A stretch of DNA of 64,000 nucleotides from Syntrophaceae bacterium UBA6252. Lineage in GTDB: Bacteria; Desulfobacterota; Syntrophia; Syntrophales; UBA6807. The notes under the pieces were generated by a model. It was given only the letters and a program-made list of their open reading frames with translations, was not told the origin of the DNA and did no database searches. The stretch covers positions 62,001 to 126,000 of the forward strand of contig DJVQ01000045.1 in NCBI GenBank assembly GCA_002441265.1. The letters are read 5' to 3'. The position numbers and the translations under genes are program-made. Shown piece after piece: positions 35,180 to 43,765 of this stretch. Each line of letters opens with the position of its first letter. The first letter of the stretch is position 1.

Positions 35180-36551
35180 TTCCGGTTCCTTCCGCGACCC
35201 CTCGGGAACCGTTTTCACGAGGAACGGGGAGGTCCTCCGGGCCGTGTTCGCGCCCGGCGCGGAAAGCTACGCCAGGGCGAAGGAAAAGGGGATCTTCGAA
35301 CGCCTGTCACGAAAAGGGCTCCTGGTTCCACATGTGGAAATCGAACCCGGCGGCGAAGGCGTTCCCGAGGGAACCGTTTTCTGCCTGGCCCATCCCAGGC
35401 TTCCCATGGTGAGCTACCCCTGGGAATGGACCTTCTCCATGCTGAAGGATGCGGCCCTGCTCCACATCGACCTCATGGAGGAACTCCTCCCCCTGGGATT
35501 CTGGCTGAGGGACGCCAGCGCGTTCAACGTCCAGTTCGACGGCAAAAAGGTCCTGCTCATCGACACCCTGTCCCTTGGAGAGCGGGTTCCGGACAGTCCC
35601 TGGGTGGCTTACCGCCAGTTCTGTTCCCATTTTCTCGCTCCCCTCGCCCTCGCGGCGTACCGGGACGTCCGGACGCTGGCCCTCTGGCGGAATTACATCG
35701 ACGGGTATCCCCTGGACCTGGCCGTCCGGATGCTTCCCTGGAAGGCCCGGTACCGGCCGGGGTTGTGGATGCACCTGACCCTGCACGCCTCTTTCCAGAA
35801 AAAGGCCGACCGGAAGGAGGACCTCGGGGGGGCGGAGGCGGTGAAAACGCCGAAGGTGAGCGACCAGGGCCTGACGGGGCTCGTCCGCTCCCTGAGAAGA
35901 ACCGTGGAGAAGCTCCGGTGGCGTGAAGGGGAAAGTCTCTGGAAGGCCTACGGGGAGATCCGGACTTACAGCTCGGAGGACGTGGGGGACAAGGCAACGT
36001 TCGTGTCCGGGGCCCTCGATGCCGTGAAACCCGAAACGGTCTGGGACCTCGGGGCGAACACCGGGGAATTTTCGGAGCTGGCGGCCTCACGGGGGGCTTT
36101 CGTCGCCGCGGTCGACAGCGACGCCGCCTGCACGGAATTCATGTACGGGAAGCTGACGGGAGAGAAGGGGCTGCCCGTCCTGCCCCTGACGATGGATCTT
36201 GCCAATCCCTCCCCCGGACTGGGCTGGGAGGGTTCGGAGCGGCCCGGCCTCGCGGACCGGGGACCGGCGGATCTTGTCCTCGCCCTCGCCCTGCTTCACC
36301 ACCTCGTCCTGACGGGTTCCATCCCCTTCGAAAGGATCGCCCGCTGGCTCGCGCGGATCTCCCGGCACCTGGTCGTCGAGTTCGTGCCGCCGGAAGATCC
36401 CATGGTGAAAAAACTGCTCCGGAACCGGAAGGACGGCCACCTGCCCTATGACGGAGAGACGTTTCGGGGGGCGTTTGGCCGGCTGTTCACGTTTCTCGGG
36501 GAGAAGGCGCTGCCCAACGGCCGCAGCCTCTTCCTCTGCCGGAAAAAATGA
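35163..36551 (+). CDS. NoeA-like protein with C-terminal SAM methyltransferase domain
   Basis: A 462-residue protein. The first 260 residues resemble a kinase-like or nodulation NoeA-like module (LLHIDLMEELLPLGFWLRDA, SAFNVQFDGKKVLLIDTL), with an H-I-D and an N-x-Q-F-x-G-K-x-x-L-I-D pattern that recalls the catalytic and metal-binding loops of a kinase fold. The last 170 residues are a methyltransferase (VWDLGANTGEFSELAASRGA, VAAVDSD, LVLALALLHHLV). Related proteins modify nodulation factors or other glycans. The start ATG 35163 overlaps the small membrane protein gene; ATG 35169 is a near alternative. Its TGA stop is also the first three bases of a dispersed repeat. Confidence 0.65.
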   Translation: MGMKTDSGSFRDPSGTVFTRNGEVLRAVFAPGAESYARAKEKGIFERLSRKGLLVPHVEIEPGGEGVPEGTVFCLAHPRLPMVSYPWEWTFSMLKDAALLHIDLMEELLPLGFWLRDASAFNVQFDGKKVLLIDTLSLGERVPDSPWVAYRQFCSHFLAPLALAAYRDVRTLALWRNYIDGYPLDLAVRMLPWKARYRPGLWMHLTLHASFQKKADRKEDLGGAEAVKTPKVSDQGLTGLVRSLRRTVEKLRWREGESLWKAYGEIRTYSSEDVGDKATFVSGALDAVKPETVWDLGANTGEFSELAASRGAFVAAVDSDAACTEFMYGKLTGEKGLPVLPLTMDLANPSPGLGWEGSERPGLADRGPADLVLALALLHHLVLTGSIPFERIARWLARISRHLVVEFVPPEDPMVKKLLRNRKDGHLPYDGETFRGAFGRLFTFLGEKALPNGRSLFLCRKK

Positions 36552-36680
36552 CGGCTTCGCAAAAGGCTTCCATGCCGCGTCGCGCTTCATCCCCCGTTCC
36601 CGCGGCGTACGCTCCGTATGCCCCGGTCCCCGGGATGCGGCCGCCGCGCCTTTGGGGCTTTTTCCCCTGCCGTTCGAAAA
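36549..36680 (+). repeat. Dispersed intergenic element, copy 1 (about 132 bp)
   Basis: It begins TGACGGCTTCGCAAAAGG and ends CCCCTGCCGTTCGAAAA. In the middle lies GGCGTAC-GCTC-CGTATGCC followed by CCGG and a GGGA block. The same ends occur inverted at 52175-52307, and a shorter copy lies at 42307-42429. The TGA of the left end is the stop codon of the upstream gene. Confidence 0.75.
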
Positions 36681-36749
36681 TGCGTCATCCCGGCGTCTTG
36701 CACGTTCGGGAGGAATGACTTCCGCCTTGGAAGGACGTCCGGAGACTCC

Positions 36750-37763
36750 ATGGATTCTCCATCCGTGTCGGTGATCGTCACAAACTGGAACGGGAAGCAC
36801 CTGCTTCCCCTGTGCCTGGAGAGCCTCCGGGGCCAGCGGTTCCGGTCCTTTCGGACGCTCCTCGTGGACAACGGTTCCACCGACGGTTCCGTCGATTTCG
36901 TCCGGCGCCGGTATCCCGAGGTCGCGGTGATTTCCCTGCCCCGCAACACCGGGTTCGCCGTGGCCAACAACCGGGCTCTCGAGACCGTCTCGACGCCCTA
37001 TGCGGCGCTCCTGAACAACGACGCCGAGGCGGACCCCCTCTGGCTTCTGAGCCTTGTGGATGCTCTGGAGCGCCATCCCCCGGCGGGATTCGCCGCTTCG
37101 AAAATGGTTTTCCTGGACAGGCCGGCCACGGTGGACCGCGCCGGAGACGGGTACACCGTTGCGGGAGCGGCCGTACTCCGGGGAAGGGGCGCGCCGTCGG
37201 AGGCCTATTCCCGGGAGGAGTGGGTCTTCGGGGCCTGCGCCGGCGCGGCGTTGTACCGCATGTCCATGCTCCGGGAGATCGGATTTTTCGACGAGGACTT
37301 CTTTATCCTCTGCGAAGACGTGGACCTGAGCTTCCGGGCCCAGCTTCGGGGATACCGGTGCATCTTCGTGCCCGGTGCGGTGGTACGCCACGGGTGGGCC
37401 TCCACCATCGGCCGGGATTCGCCTCCGTCGGTTTTTTACGGCCACCGGAATGTGGAATGGGTGTACGTGAAAAACATGCCGTCCCGGTTGATATTTCGTA
37501 CTATCCTTCCACACGTGATCTATGATATAGCAGCCTTTCTGTATTTTCTGATTCGCGGCCGTGGAGGGGTTTTTGCAAAAGCCAAGATGGAAGCCCTCGG
37601 GGGACTGGGGAAGATGTGGGCGAAACGGCGGAGAATTCAGCGGTTGAGATCGGTTCCGGAGGGCGATCTTTGGAAAAGCATGGACAGGGAGATGTTCTGG
37701 AAAAGACGGATCGCCGCGGGAAGACCGGAAAAACGCGGAACCGGCGCGGAGGGGGAGGCTTGA
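36750..37763 (+). CDS. GT2-type glycosyltransferase
   Basis: A 337-residue protein. The N-terminus VSVIVTNWNGKHLLPLCLES, TLLVDNGSTDGSVDFV and LLNNDAEADPLWL show the GT2 nucleotide-sugar fold with an N-N-D-A-E variant of the D-x-D motif. FFILCEDVDLSFRAQLRG is the usual acceptor-site E-D-x-D segment. This is the WcaA/rhamnosyltransferase group (rfbF/GT2_4). The frame upstream of ATG 36750 runs through a repeat element and is not coding. It is followed within six bases by another GT2 gene. Confidence 0.85.
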   Translation: MDSPSVSVIVTNWNGKHLLPLCLESLRGQRFRSFRTLLVDNGSTDGSVDFVRRRYPEVAVISLPRNTGFAVANNRALETVSTPYAALLNNDAEADPLWLLSLVDALERHPPAGFAASKMVFLDRPATVDRAGDGYTVAGAAVLRGRGAPSEAYSREEWVFGACAGAALYRMSMLREIGFFDEDFFILCEDVDLSFRAQLRGYRCIFVPGAVVRHGWASTIGRDSPPSVFYGHRNVEWVYVKNMPSRLIFRTILPHVIYDIAAFLYFLIRGRGGVFAKAKMEALGGLGKMWAKRRRIQRLRSVPEGDLWKSMDREMFWKRRIAAGRPEKRGTGAEGEA

Positions 37764-37768
37764 ACGTC

Positions 37769-38671
37769 ATGGCGGACCCTTCGGCGAAAAAAACGAACGG
37801 AACCTTCCCCCCGGTCGATGTAGTCATCGTGAATTACAACAGCACCGATTACCTTCTTTCCTGCATCCGGTCGATCTACCGGGTGAACAACGGGAATTCC
37901 CTCAACATTTACGTGGAGGACAACGGGTCCGTCGACGGCGTCGAACGGGTGTCCCGGGAATGGGGGGACGTGAACCTCTCCATCAAGGAATCCAACGAGG
38001 GCTATTCCCGTTCCGTCAACGACGGGCTGAAAAAAAGCCGGGCCCCCTATGTCGTTCTGCTGAACCCGGACACGGTCCTCAATCCCGGCTTCTTCGGAAA
38101 GGTGATTCGCTGCATGGAGGAGGACCCGGCCATCGGGGTTCTCGGGCCCAGGATCCTGAATCCCGACGGGACGATCCAGGGGTCGGCAAGGTCGTATCCC
38201 ACGGCGCTGACGGCCCTTTTCGGCCGGAATTCCCTTCTGACCCGCTGGTTTCCGGACAATCCCATTTCCCGGAGGAACATGCTTCACTTCCGCTCGGACG
38301 GGAAGACCCCCATGGCGGTCGACTGGGTGTCCGGGGCCTGCATGGTCGTCCGGAAGGAGGCGCTGGAGCGGGTCGGCGTTCTGGACGAGCGTTTTTTCAT
38401 GTACTGGGAAGATGTGGACCTCTGCAGGAGGATGGGAGACGGTGGATGGAAGGTCGTCTATTATCCAGAGCCCGCCGTGGTGCATCATGTGGGCGGAAGC
38501 AGCGGGAAACTTCTTTTCCGTTCCGTCTATGAATTCCACAAGAGCTGTTACCGCCTGGTCATGAAGAACTCCCGAATTCCCGAAGGAATCCTGGCTCCCG
38601 TACTGCTCTCCCTTCTTGCGGCCCGGCTTGGCGCGGTGCTCCTGTACCACGCCGTCATGAACAGGAAATAA
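37769..38671 (+). CDS. GT2-type glycosyltransferase
   Basis: A 300-residue protein. ATG 37769 lies ten bases after GGAGG (37754-37758); a TTG at 37760 overlapping the previous stop is possible but too close to that site. VDVVIVNYNSTDYLLSCIRS, YVEDNGSVDG and VLLNPDTVLNPGF show the GT2 fold; FFMYWEDVDLCRRMGDGGW is the acceptor loop. The C-terminal 40 residues include a hydrophobic helix. It belongs to the rhamnosyltransferase-like group and likely acts on the same glycan as its neighbour. Confidence 0.85.
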   Translation: MADPSAKKTNGTFPPVDVVIVNYNSTDYLLSCIRSIYRVNNGNSLNIYVEDNGSVDGVERVSREWGDVNLSIKESNEGYSRSVNDGLKKSRAPYVVLLNPDTVLNPGFFGKVIRCMEEDPAIGVLGPRILNPDGTIQGSARSYPTALTALFGRNSLLTRWFPDNPISRRNMLHFRSDGKTPMAVDWVSGACMVVRKEALERVGVLDERFFMYWEDVDLCRRMGDGGWKVVYYPEPAVVHHVGGSSGKLLFRSVYEFHKSCYRLVMKNSRIPEGILAPVLLSLLAARLGAVLLYHAVMNRK

Positions 38672-38688
38672 CCCTTCACGGACGGCCC

Positions 38689-39642
38689 ATGCGAATCCTC
38701 ATCACCGGCGGCAGCGGATTCATCGGAAGCCTTCTCTGCAGGACCCTCTCCCCCCGTTTCGAAGTGACGGGCACCTTCCTCCGCCATGCGCCGGGAGGGC
38801 CGCCGCCCGTCCGCTGGAGGCGTCTCGACGTGCTCGACCCGGCCTCCGTGGAACGTCTTTTCCGGGAAGTCGCTCCCGATGCCGTCATCCACTGCGCCGG
38901 GGTGAAGCGGGTGCCCCTGTTCGGAAAGAACCGGGACCTCCCCCGCCGGGTGAACGGAGGGGCGACGGAACTCCTGGGGTTCCAGGCGGGCCGTTTCAAT
39001 CCGCGGTGCCTGTTCGTCTACCTTTCATCGGTTTCCGTGTACGGCCCGGGACACCCGGAGAGGTCCCTGAGGGAGGAGGACCCCTGCCGTCCCGCCGGAA
39101 TGAGCGGAACGAGCAAACTCGAGGGCGAAAGAAGTCTCCGCTCCCTCGTCGAGCGCGGGATGCTTCAGAATGTTCTGGTCCTCAGGCTCGCTCCCTGCTA
39201 TGACAGAACCTGGACACGGAACCTGGAACGGAGGATTCTTCTTCCCGGCGGCTTCTCCTATGTCCGCTACGGTTCGGGGGAACAGAGGATGTCCGCCCTG
39301 TCCAGGGACAACGTGGCCGACTGGATGGAGTTCGTCCTCGCCGGGAGGGACCGGTTCGGGGGGTTCCAGGTGTACAACCTCTGTGACGAGAGGCCCTATT
39401 CGTTCAACGAGATGATCCGGATTTTCAGGGAATCGGGCCGGAAGACCCCTTGCCCCGACCTTTCCGTACCCCCGGGGCTGCTCCACCGGTTTTACGCCCT
39501 GGCGAAGGCCTGGCCGCGGGAAGGCCGGGTTTCGCTGCGTTCATACGCGGAAAAAATCTGCCGGGACATGGTGTATGCCGGTGAAAAGATGCTCGGAACG
39601 GGGTTCCGTCCCGTGCACAGCCTGGAAACGGTGCTTCGATAA
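38689..39642 (+). CDS. NAD-dependent epimerase/dehydratase-like protein lacking the catalytic Tyr
   Basis: A 317-residue extended short-chain dehydrogenase. The Rossmann motif is ITGGSGFIGSLLCRTL at residues 5-20, and YLSSVSVYGPGHP matches the Ser region. Where Y-x3-K is expected the sequence is MSGTSKLEGE, giving Ser four residues ahead of the Lys. The rest (VYNLCDERPYSFNEMIRIFR) fits the family. It may be a reductase with altered chemistry or a non-catalytic homologue. It sits directly before the WecA-like gene, as epimerases do in WbpL-type clusters such as those making FucNAc or QuiNAc. Confidence 0.72.
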   Translation: MRILITGGSGFIGSLLCRTLSPRFEVTGTFLRHAPGGPPPVRWRRLDVLDPASVERLFREVAPDAVIHCAGVKRVPLFGKNRDLPRRVNGGATELLGFQAGRFNPRCLFVYLSSVSVYGPGHPERSLREEDPCRPAGMSGTSKLEGERSLRSLVERGMLQNVLVLRLAPCYDRTWTRNLERRILLPGGFSYVRYGSGEQRMSALSRDNVADWMEFVLAGRDRFGGFQVYNLCDERPYSFNEMIRIFRESGRKTPCPDLSVPPGLLHRFYALAKAWPREGRVSLRSYAEKICRDMVYAGEKMLGTGFRPVHSLETVLR

Positions 39643-39645
39643 GCC

Positions 39646-40638
39646 ATGACCGAAATCGCCCTGTACCTTCTGTGCATCACCCTGAGTTCCATGGGGGGGC
39701 TCCTGGTCATGCGGTTCGCCCGGAACGGGCGCATGGTGGACATTCCCGGGGAAAGGAGTTCCCACAAGGAGCCCGTGCCCACCGGCGGGGGCATCGGAAT
39801 CCTCACGGCGTTCCTCTTTTCCGCGGTCCTTCTCCGGTTTCCCCCCGGCCTGTGGTTCCCCCCGGCGATTCTGGCCCTGGTCAGCCTGTACGGGGACTGG
39901 TTCCGGCTCACCCCGCTCTTTCGCCTGGCCATCCAGTTCCTGGCGGTCATCATCTTTCTCTTTTCCCTCTATCCCCTCGTGGGCGCGGGTTCCGGTCCGT
40001 TGCTTCTCCCGCTCCTGGCGGTCTTCTTCGCCGTATACATCGTGGGGACGGCCAATTTTTTCAATTTCATGGACGGAATCGACGGCATGCTGGTCACAAG
40101 TGGCGTGATCGCATTCGGATTCCTCGCCGTTTTCATCGTCGCCGAGAGCCGCGGCATTCTTTTTCTGAAGCTGTCCCTCTCCATGGCGGCGGCGTGCCTG
40201 GGATTCCTCCCCCTCAATTTCCCGAGGGCCAAGGTGTTTCCCGGGGACGTGGGAAGCATTCTCATCGGATTTCTTTACGGCGGCCTGGTGGTGATTCTTT
40301 CGAAAACCCTCCTCGACTTCGTCGTTCTTGCAGGCTTCGCCGGCCTCCTTTATGCCGACGTGCTGACGACCCTTTTCATCCGATGGAAGGACAGGGAAAA
40401 CCTGCTGCTCGCCCACCGGCGACACCTGTACCAGATCCTGGCGAACGAGAACGGCATGTCCCACTGGAAGGTCACCCTTCTGTACGGTGTGGTGCAGCTC
40501 GTACTGGGGGCGGTTCTTTTCGTGCTGAAGCCCTACGGGCTCGTTCCGGTGGTGATTTTTCTCGCATTGTTTTTCATCGCTTTCGTAGCGTTCAGCCTTC
40601 GCCAGAGGAGAAAATCCGTGGCGGCGGCGGAGGCGTGA
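39646..40638 (+). CDS. Polyprenyl-phosphate sugar-1-phosphate transferase (WecA/WbpL-like)
   Basis: A 330-residue protein with about ten membrane helices. SSHKEPVPTGGGIGI (start motif), NFFNFMDGIDGM (N-x-x-N-x-x-D-G-I-D-G metal site), FPRAKVFPGDVGSILIGF (catalytic and Mg2+ loop) and HRRHLYQIL (H-x2-H-x2-Q) are all family signatures. It links the first sugar-phosphate (GlcNAc, QuiNAc or FucNAc type) to undecaprenyl phosphate and so starts the lipid-linked oligosaccharide. It starts four bases after the preceding epimerase-like gene, as in wbpV-wbpL type pairs. Confidence 0.88.
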   Translation: MTEIALYLLCITLSSMGGLLVMRFARNGRMVDIPGERSSHKEPVPTGGGIGILTAFLFSAVLLRFPPGLWFPPAILALVSLYGDWFRLTPLFRLAIQFLAVIIFLFSLYPLVGAGSGPLLLPLLAVFFAVYIVGTANFFNFMDGIDGMLVTSGVIAFGFLAVFIVAESRGILFLKLSLSMAAACLGFLPLNFPRAKVFPGDVGSILIGFLYGGLVVILSKTLLDFVVLAGFAGLLYADVLTTLFIRWKDRENLLLAHRRHLYQILANENGMSHWKVTLLYGVVQLVLGAVLFVLKPYGLVPVVIFLALFFIAFVAFSLRQRRKSVAAAEA

Positions 40639-40665
40639 CGGAATGCCGCGGTTCCCTCGGGGGCT

Positions 40666-40688
40666 GTAGTCCGACCCTTCAGGGTCGG
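40666..40688. repeat. TGTAGTCC hairpin, single copy
   Basis: GTAGTCC followed by CCGACCCT-TC-AGGGTCGG (40671-40688), an 8-bp stem with a two-base loop. It matches the design of the hairpin at 22990-23013, with other bases in the stem that still pair. Confidence 0.65.
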
Positions 40689-40731
40689 TTTCAGATGAAT
40701 CGTGATTGAAGCGCAAAATAAGGACTGTGTC

Positions 40732-42309
40732 ATGGATATTCCCGGAATCGCCGTCATCGGTGCCGGATACTGGGGGAAAAACCTGGTCCGGAATTTTTAC
40801 GAACTGAATGCCCTGAAGGTCGTGTGCGACAAGAACGAGGCCGTTCTCGCGAGCATGGAGGCCGCCTTCCCAGGGATGGAACGGGCCTTCGCGGTAAGCG
40901 ACATCCTCTCCCGGGACGATGTTGAGGCCGTCGTCGTGGCGACCCCGGCGGAAACCCACTATACGATCGTCCGGGAGGTCCTCCTGGCGGGAAAGCATGT
41001 TTTCGTGGAGAAGCCCCTGGTCCTCAGGGAAGAGGAGGCGCTCGACCTCATCGATCTGGCGGAGACGGGCGGCCGCATCCTCATGGTGGGCCATCTTCTC
41101 CAGTACCACCCGGCATTCATCCGCCTCAAGGAACTCGTCCGGTCGGGCGACCTGGGAAGGGTGAACTACATCTATTCGAACCGGCTGAACCTCGGGAAGA
41201 TCCGGAGAGAGGAAAACGCCCTGTGGTCCTTTGCGCCCCACGACATTTCCATGATCCTCGGCCTTGCAGGGGAGGAGGTGGAAAGCGTGTCCGCCACGGG
41301 GGGAAACTACCTCCATCAGAAAATCGCCGACGTGACCATGACCCATCTGCACTTTCCGTCGGGTCTCCGGGCGCACATCTTCGTGTCCTGGCTCCATCCC
41401 TTCAAGGAACAGAAGCTCGTCGTCGTCGGGGACCGGAAGATGGCCGTGTTCGACGACACCCGGCCGTGGCCGGAAAAGCTCCTTCTCTATCCTCACGAGA
41501 TCAAGTGGCGAAACCAGGTCCCCGTCGCATCGAAGGCGGAGCCCGAACGGGTCGCCGTCGGGGAGGAGGAACCGCTGAAACGGGAGTGCCTCCAGTTCCT
41601 GGAAAGCGTTCGGACGGGAAAGCCGCCCGTGACGGACGGAAAGGAGGGGCTGCGGGTTTTACGGATCCTGAACGCCTCCCAGCGGTCCCTGGACGGCGGG
41701 GGCCGGGAGGTCTCCTTCCGCCGGGGCGGGGACCGGCCTCTTGCCGAGGGCTTCATTCATCCGACGGCGGTCGTCGAGGAGGGTGCCGTCGTCGGAAACC
41801 GGACCCGGATCTGGCATTTTTCCCACATTCTGCCGGGTTCGCGGATCGGAGAGAACTGCAACATCGGCCAGAACGTGGTCATCGGCCCGGACGTCGCCAT
41901 CGGCCCCGGGTGCAAGATCCAGAACAACGTGAGCGTCTACAAGGGTGTCACCCTGGAGGACGGCGTGTTCTGCGGTCCGTCCATGGTGTTCACGAACGTG
42001 ATCAACCCCCGTGCCGGAATTTCCAGGATGGACGAGATGAAGACGACGCTGGTGAAAAAGGGGGCCACCATCGGGGCCAACGCCACCATCGTCTGCGGCG
42101 TCACCATCGGGAGATACTCCTTCGTGGGCGCCGGGGCCGTTGTGACGGGGAACGTCCCCGATCACGGGCTGGTCGTGGGAAATCCGGCCAGGCGGAAAGG
42201 CTGGGTCTGCCGCTGCGGGACGACCCTGAACGAACATCTCGGCTGCCCGGCCTGCGGCCTGAGCTACAGGAAAGGAGCAGGCGGCCTGGATTCGGCCGAT
42301 GAAACGTGA
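40732..42309 (+). CDS. Fusion: Gfo/Idh/MocA oxidoreductase (WbpB-like) and left-handed beta-helix acetyltransferase (WbpD-like)
   Basis: A 525-residue protein. Residues about 5-335 form the oxidoreductase (VIGAGYWGKNLVRNF at 6-20, EKPLVL with its Lys, and HMVGH-type helix MVGHLLQYHPAF). Residues about 340-525 are a hexapeptide-repeat acetyltransferase (FIHPTAVVEEGAVVGNRTRI, VIGPDVAIGPGCKIQNNVSV, VFTNVINP), with a Cys-rich tail (CRCG, CPAC). These are the second and fourth steps toward UDP-2,3-diacetamido-glucuronic or mannuronic acid. In Pseudomonas they are separate proteins. ATG 40732 is preferred over an upstream in-frame GTG at 40702. The aminotransferase for step three may be the gene at 46821. 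Confidence 0.85.
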   Translation: MDIPGIAVIGAGYWGKNLVRNFYELNALKVVCDKNEAVLASMEAAFPGMERAFAVSDILSRDDVEAVVVATPAETHYTIVREVLLAGKHVFVEKPLVLREEEALDLIDLAETGGRILMVGHLLQYHPAFIRLKELVRSGDLGRVNYIYSNRLNLGKIRREENALWSFAPHDISMILGLAGEEVESVSATGGNYLHQKIADVTMTHLHFPSGLRAHIFVSWLHPFKEQKLVVVGDRKMAVFDDTRPWPEKLLLYPHEIKWRNQVPVASKAEPERVAVGEEEPLKRECLQFLESVRTGKPPVTDGKEGLRVLRILNASQRSLDGGGREVSFRRGGDRPLAEGFIHPTAVVEEGAVVGNRTRIWHFSHILPGSRIGENCNIGQNVVIGPDVAIGPGCKIQNNVSVYKGVTLEDGVFCGPSMVFTNVINPRAGISRMDEMKTTLVKKGATIGANATIVCGVTIGRYSFVGAGAVVTGNVPDHGLVVGNPARRKGWVCRCGTTLNEHLGCPACGLSYRKGAGGLDSADET

Positions 42310-42429
42310 CGGCTCGGCATGTTCCCGTGCCGCGACGTCCCTTGCCCCCGCGGCGCACCCCTCGTGCGCCCCGGTTTCCGGGACGGGGGCGCCCGGCCTG
42401 CGGTTTTTTGTGCAATGCCGCTCGGAGAA
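42307..42429 (+). repeat. Dispersed intergenic element, shortened copy 2 (about 123 bp)
   Basis: It begins TGACGGCTCGG and ends with TGCCGCTCGGAGAA. The middle has GGCGCAC-CCCTC-GTGCGCC (perfect 7-bp arms), then CCGG and CCGGGA, and a TTTTTTG run. The TGA is again the stop codon of the upstream gene. It fills most of the gap from 42310 to 42462. Confidence 0.65.
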
Positions 42430-42462
42430 GCGTTTTTGAGACTTCCTGCGAGTTCATGAAGG

Positions 42463-43761
42463 ATGAGACTTTTTTCCTCAGAATTCGTCCGCAACGTGCT
42501 GACCCTGGTCACGGGGAATTCCATCGCCCAGGTCATCCCCCTTGCGGCGGAACCCTTCCTGACCCGGCTCTTCCGGCCGGAGGAGTTCGGGGTCCTCGCG
42601 CTGTTCATTTCCATCAGCACCCTGTTTGCGGTCGTCGCCACGGGAAGGTACGAGATGGCCATCATGCTGCCTCTCCGGGAAGAGGATGCGGCCCCCGTTT
42701 TCTGGGTTTCCATTGCCGCTTCGGTTCTCGTCGCCCTCCTTTCGCTCCTTCTCATGGTCTGGCTGAACGGACCGATCTGCCGTTTCCTGGAGAGCCCCGG
42801 CCTTTCCCCCTGGCTCTGGTTCGTCCCCCTGGTGGTCCTGTCCTACGGGGTTTACCAGAGCCTTCACTACTGGGCGGCCCGGCAAAAGAAATTCCTCCGG
42901 ATCTCCGGGTCCCGGGTGACCCAGAGCCTCTCCAATGCCGGTCTCGGGATCGCCGCCGGTTTCGGGGGCCTGGGGACGGCGGGGCTGGTCCTGGCCCAGG
43001 TGGCGGGACAGGCGCTCGCCGCGGTGCATCTGGGGATTGCCGGCTTCTTCGGGGGGAATGCCCCCCCGCTTCCCGCGCGGTTCCGGGAGATGGTGCGGGC
43101 GGCCCGGACGTACCGCGAGTTCCCCCAGGTGAACACCTGGTTCATCCTTGCGGACACGGCCCAGTACAGCGGGATCAGCTTCCTCATCGCCCTCTATTTC
43201 AACGAGGCCTCCCTGGGCTTCTATTCCAGGACGTTCCGGATCCTGACGGTGCCCCTGTCGTTCATCGGGAGCGCCTTGTCCCACGTTTTTTACCAGAAGG
43301 CCGCCGAGATCCTGGCCGGGAAGGGGGACCTGAGGGCGTTTTCCGTGAAGACGCTACGCGGTTCGATGGCCGTGGCCCTGCCCATTTTCCTTGTCCTCAT
43401 GCTGTGGGGGCCCGATCTTTTCGCCTTTCTTTTCGGCGACCCGTGGCGGGAGGCCGGGGAGTACGCCCGGATCCTGTCCCCTTGGATTTTCGTGCGGTTC
43501 GCCTTTGCGCCCCTGTCCCAGCTTCCGCTTCTGGTGAACCGGCAGAAGGAACTTCTTTTCCTGAACGTTCTCGGGCTTGCCCTGGTCCTCGGTGCGCTCG
43601 CCGCCGGAGGCGCATGGACGGGCAACGTGCGGTGGAGTCTCCTGCTTCTCTCCCTGGGCCAGGTCGTCTTTCTCGTGGGAATGATTTTCTGGGCCATCGG
43701 AATTCTCCCGGCGGGGCGGCAGGGCGCGGAACCCGGCGGGGAAAACGGGAAGGCGGTGTGA
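42463..43761 (+). CDS. wzx: Wzx-type O-antigen/polysaccharide flippase
   Basis: A 432-residue protein with about twelve to fourteen membrane helices and few long loops. The N-terminus GNSIAQVIPLAAEPFLTRLF followed by PEEFGVLALFISI is typical of MOP-superfamily Wzx/RfbX flippases. FLIALYFNEASLGFYSRTFR is a further family segment. It moves the undecaprenyl-linked repeat unit across the inner membrane and belongs to the Wzy-dependent assembly route. No Wzy polymerase was recognised next to it. The next gene starts five bases later. Confidence 0.85.
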   Translation: MRLFSSEFVRNVLTLVTGNSIAQVIPLAAEPFLTRLFRPEEFGVLALFISISTLFAVVATGRYEMAIMLPLREEDAAPVFWVSIAASVLVALLSLLLMVWLNGPICRFLESPGLSPWLWFVPLVVLSYGVYQSLHYWAARQKKFLRISGSRVTQSLSNAGLGIAAGFGGLGTAGLVLAQVAGQALAAVHLGIAGFFGGNAPPLPARFREMVRAARTYREFPQVNTWFILADTAQYSGISFLIALYFNEASLGFYSRTFRILTVPLSFIGSALSHVFYQKAAEILAGKGDLRAFSVKTLRGSMAVALPIFLVLMLWGPDLFAFLFGDPWREAGEYARILSPWIFVRFAFAPLSQLPLLVNRQKELLFLNVLGLALVLGALAAGGAWTGNVRWSLLLLSLGQVVFLVGMIFWAIGILPAGRQGAEPGGENGKAV

Positions 43762-43765
43762 CGGG

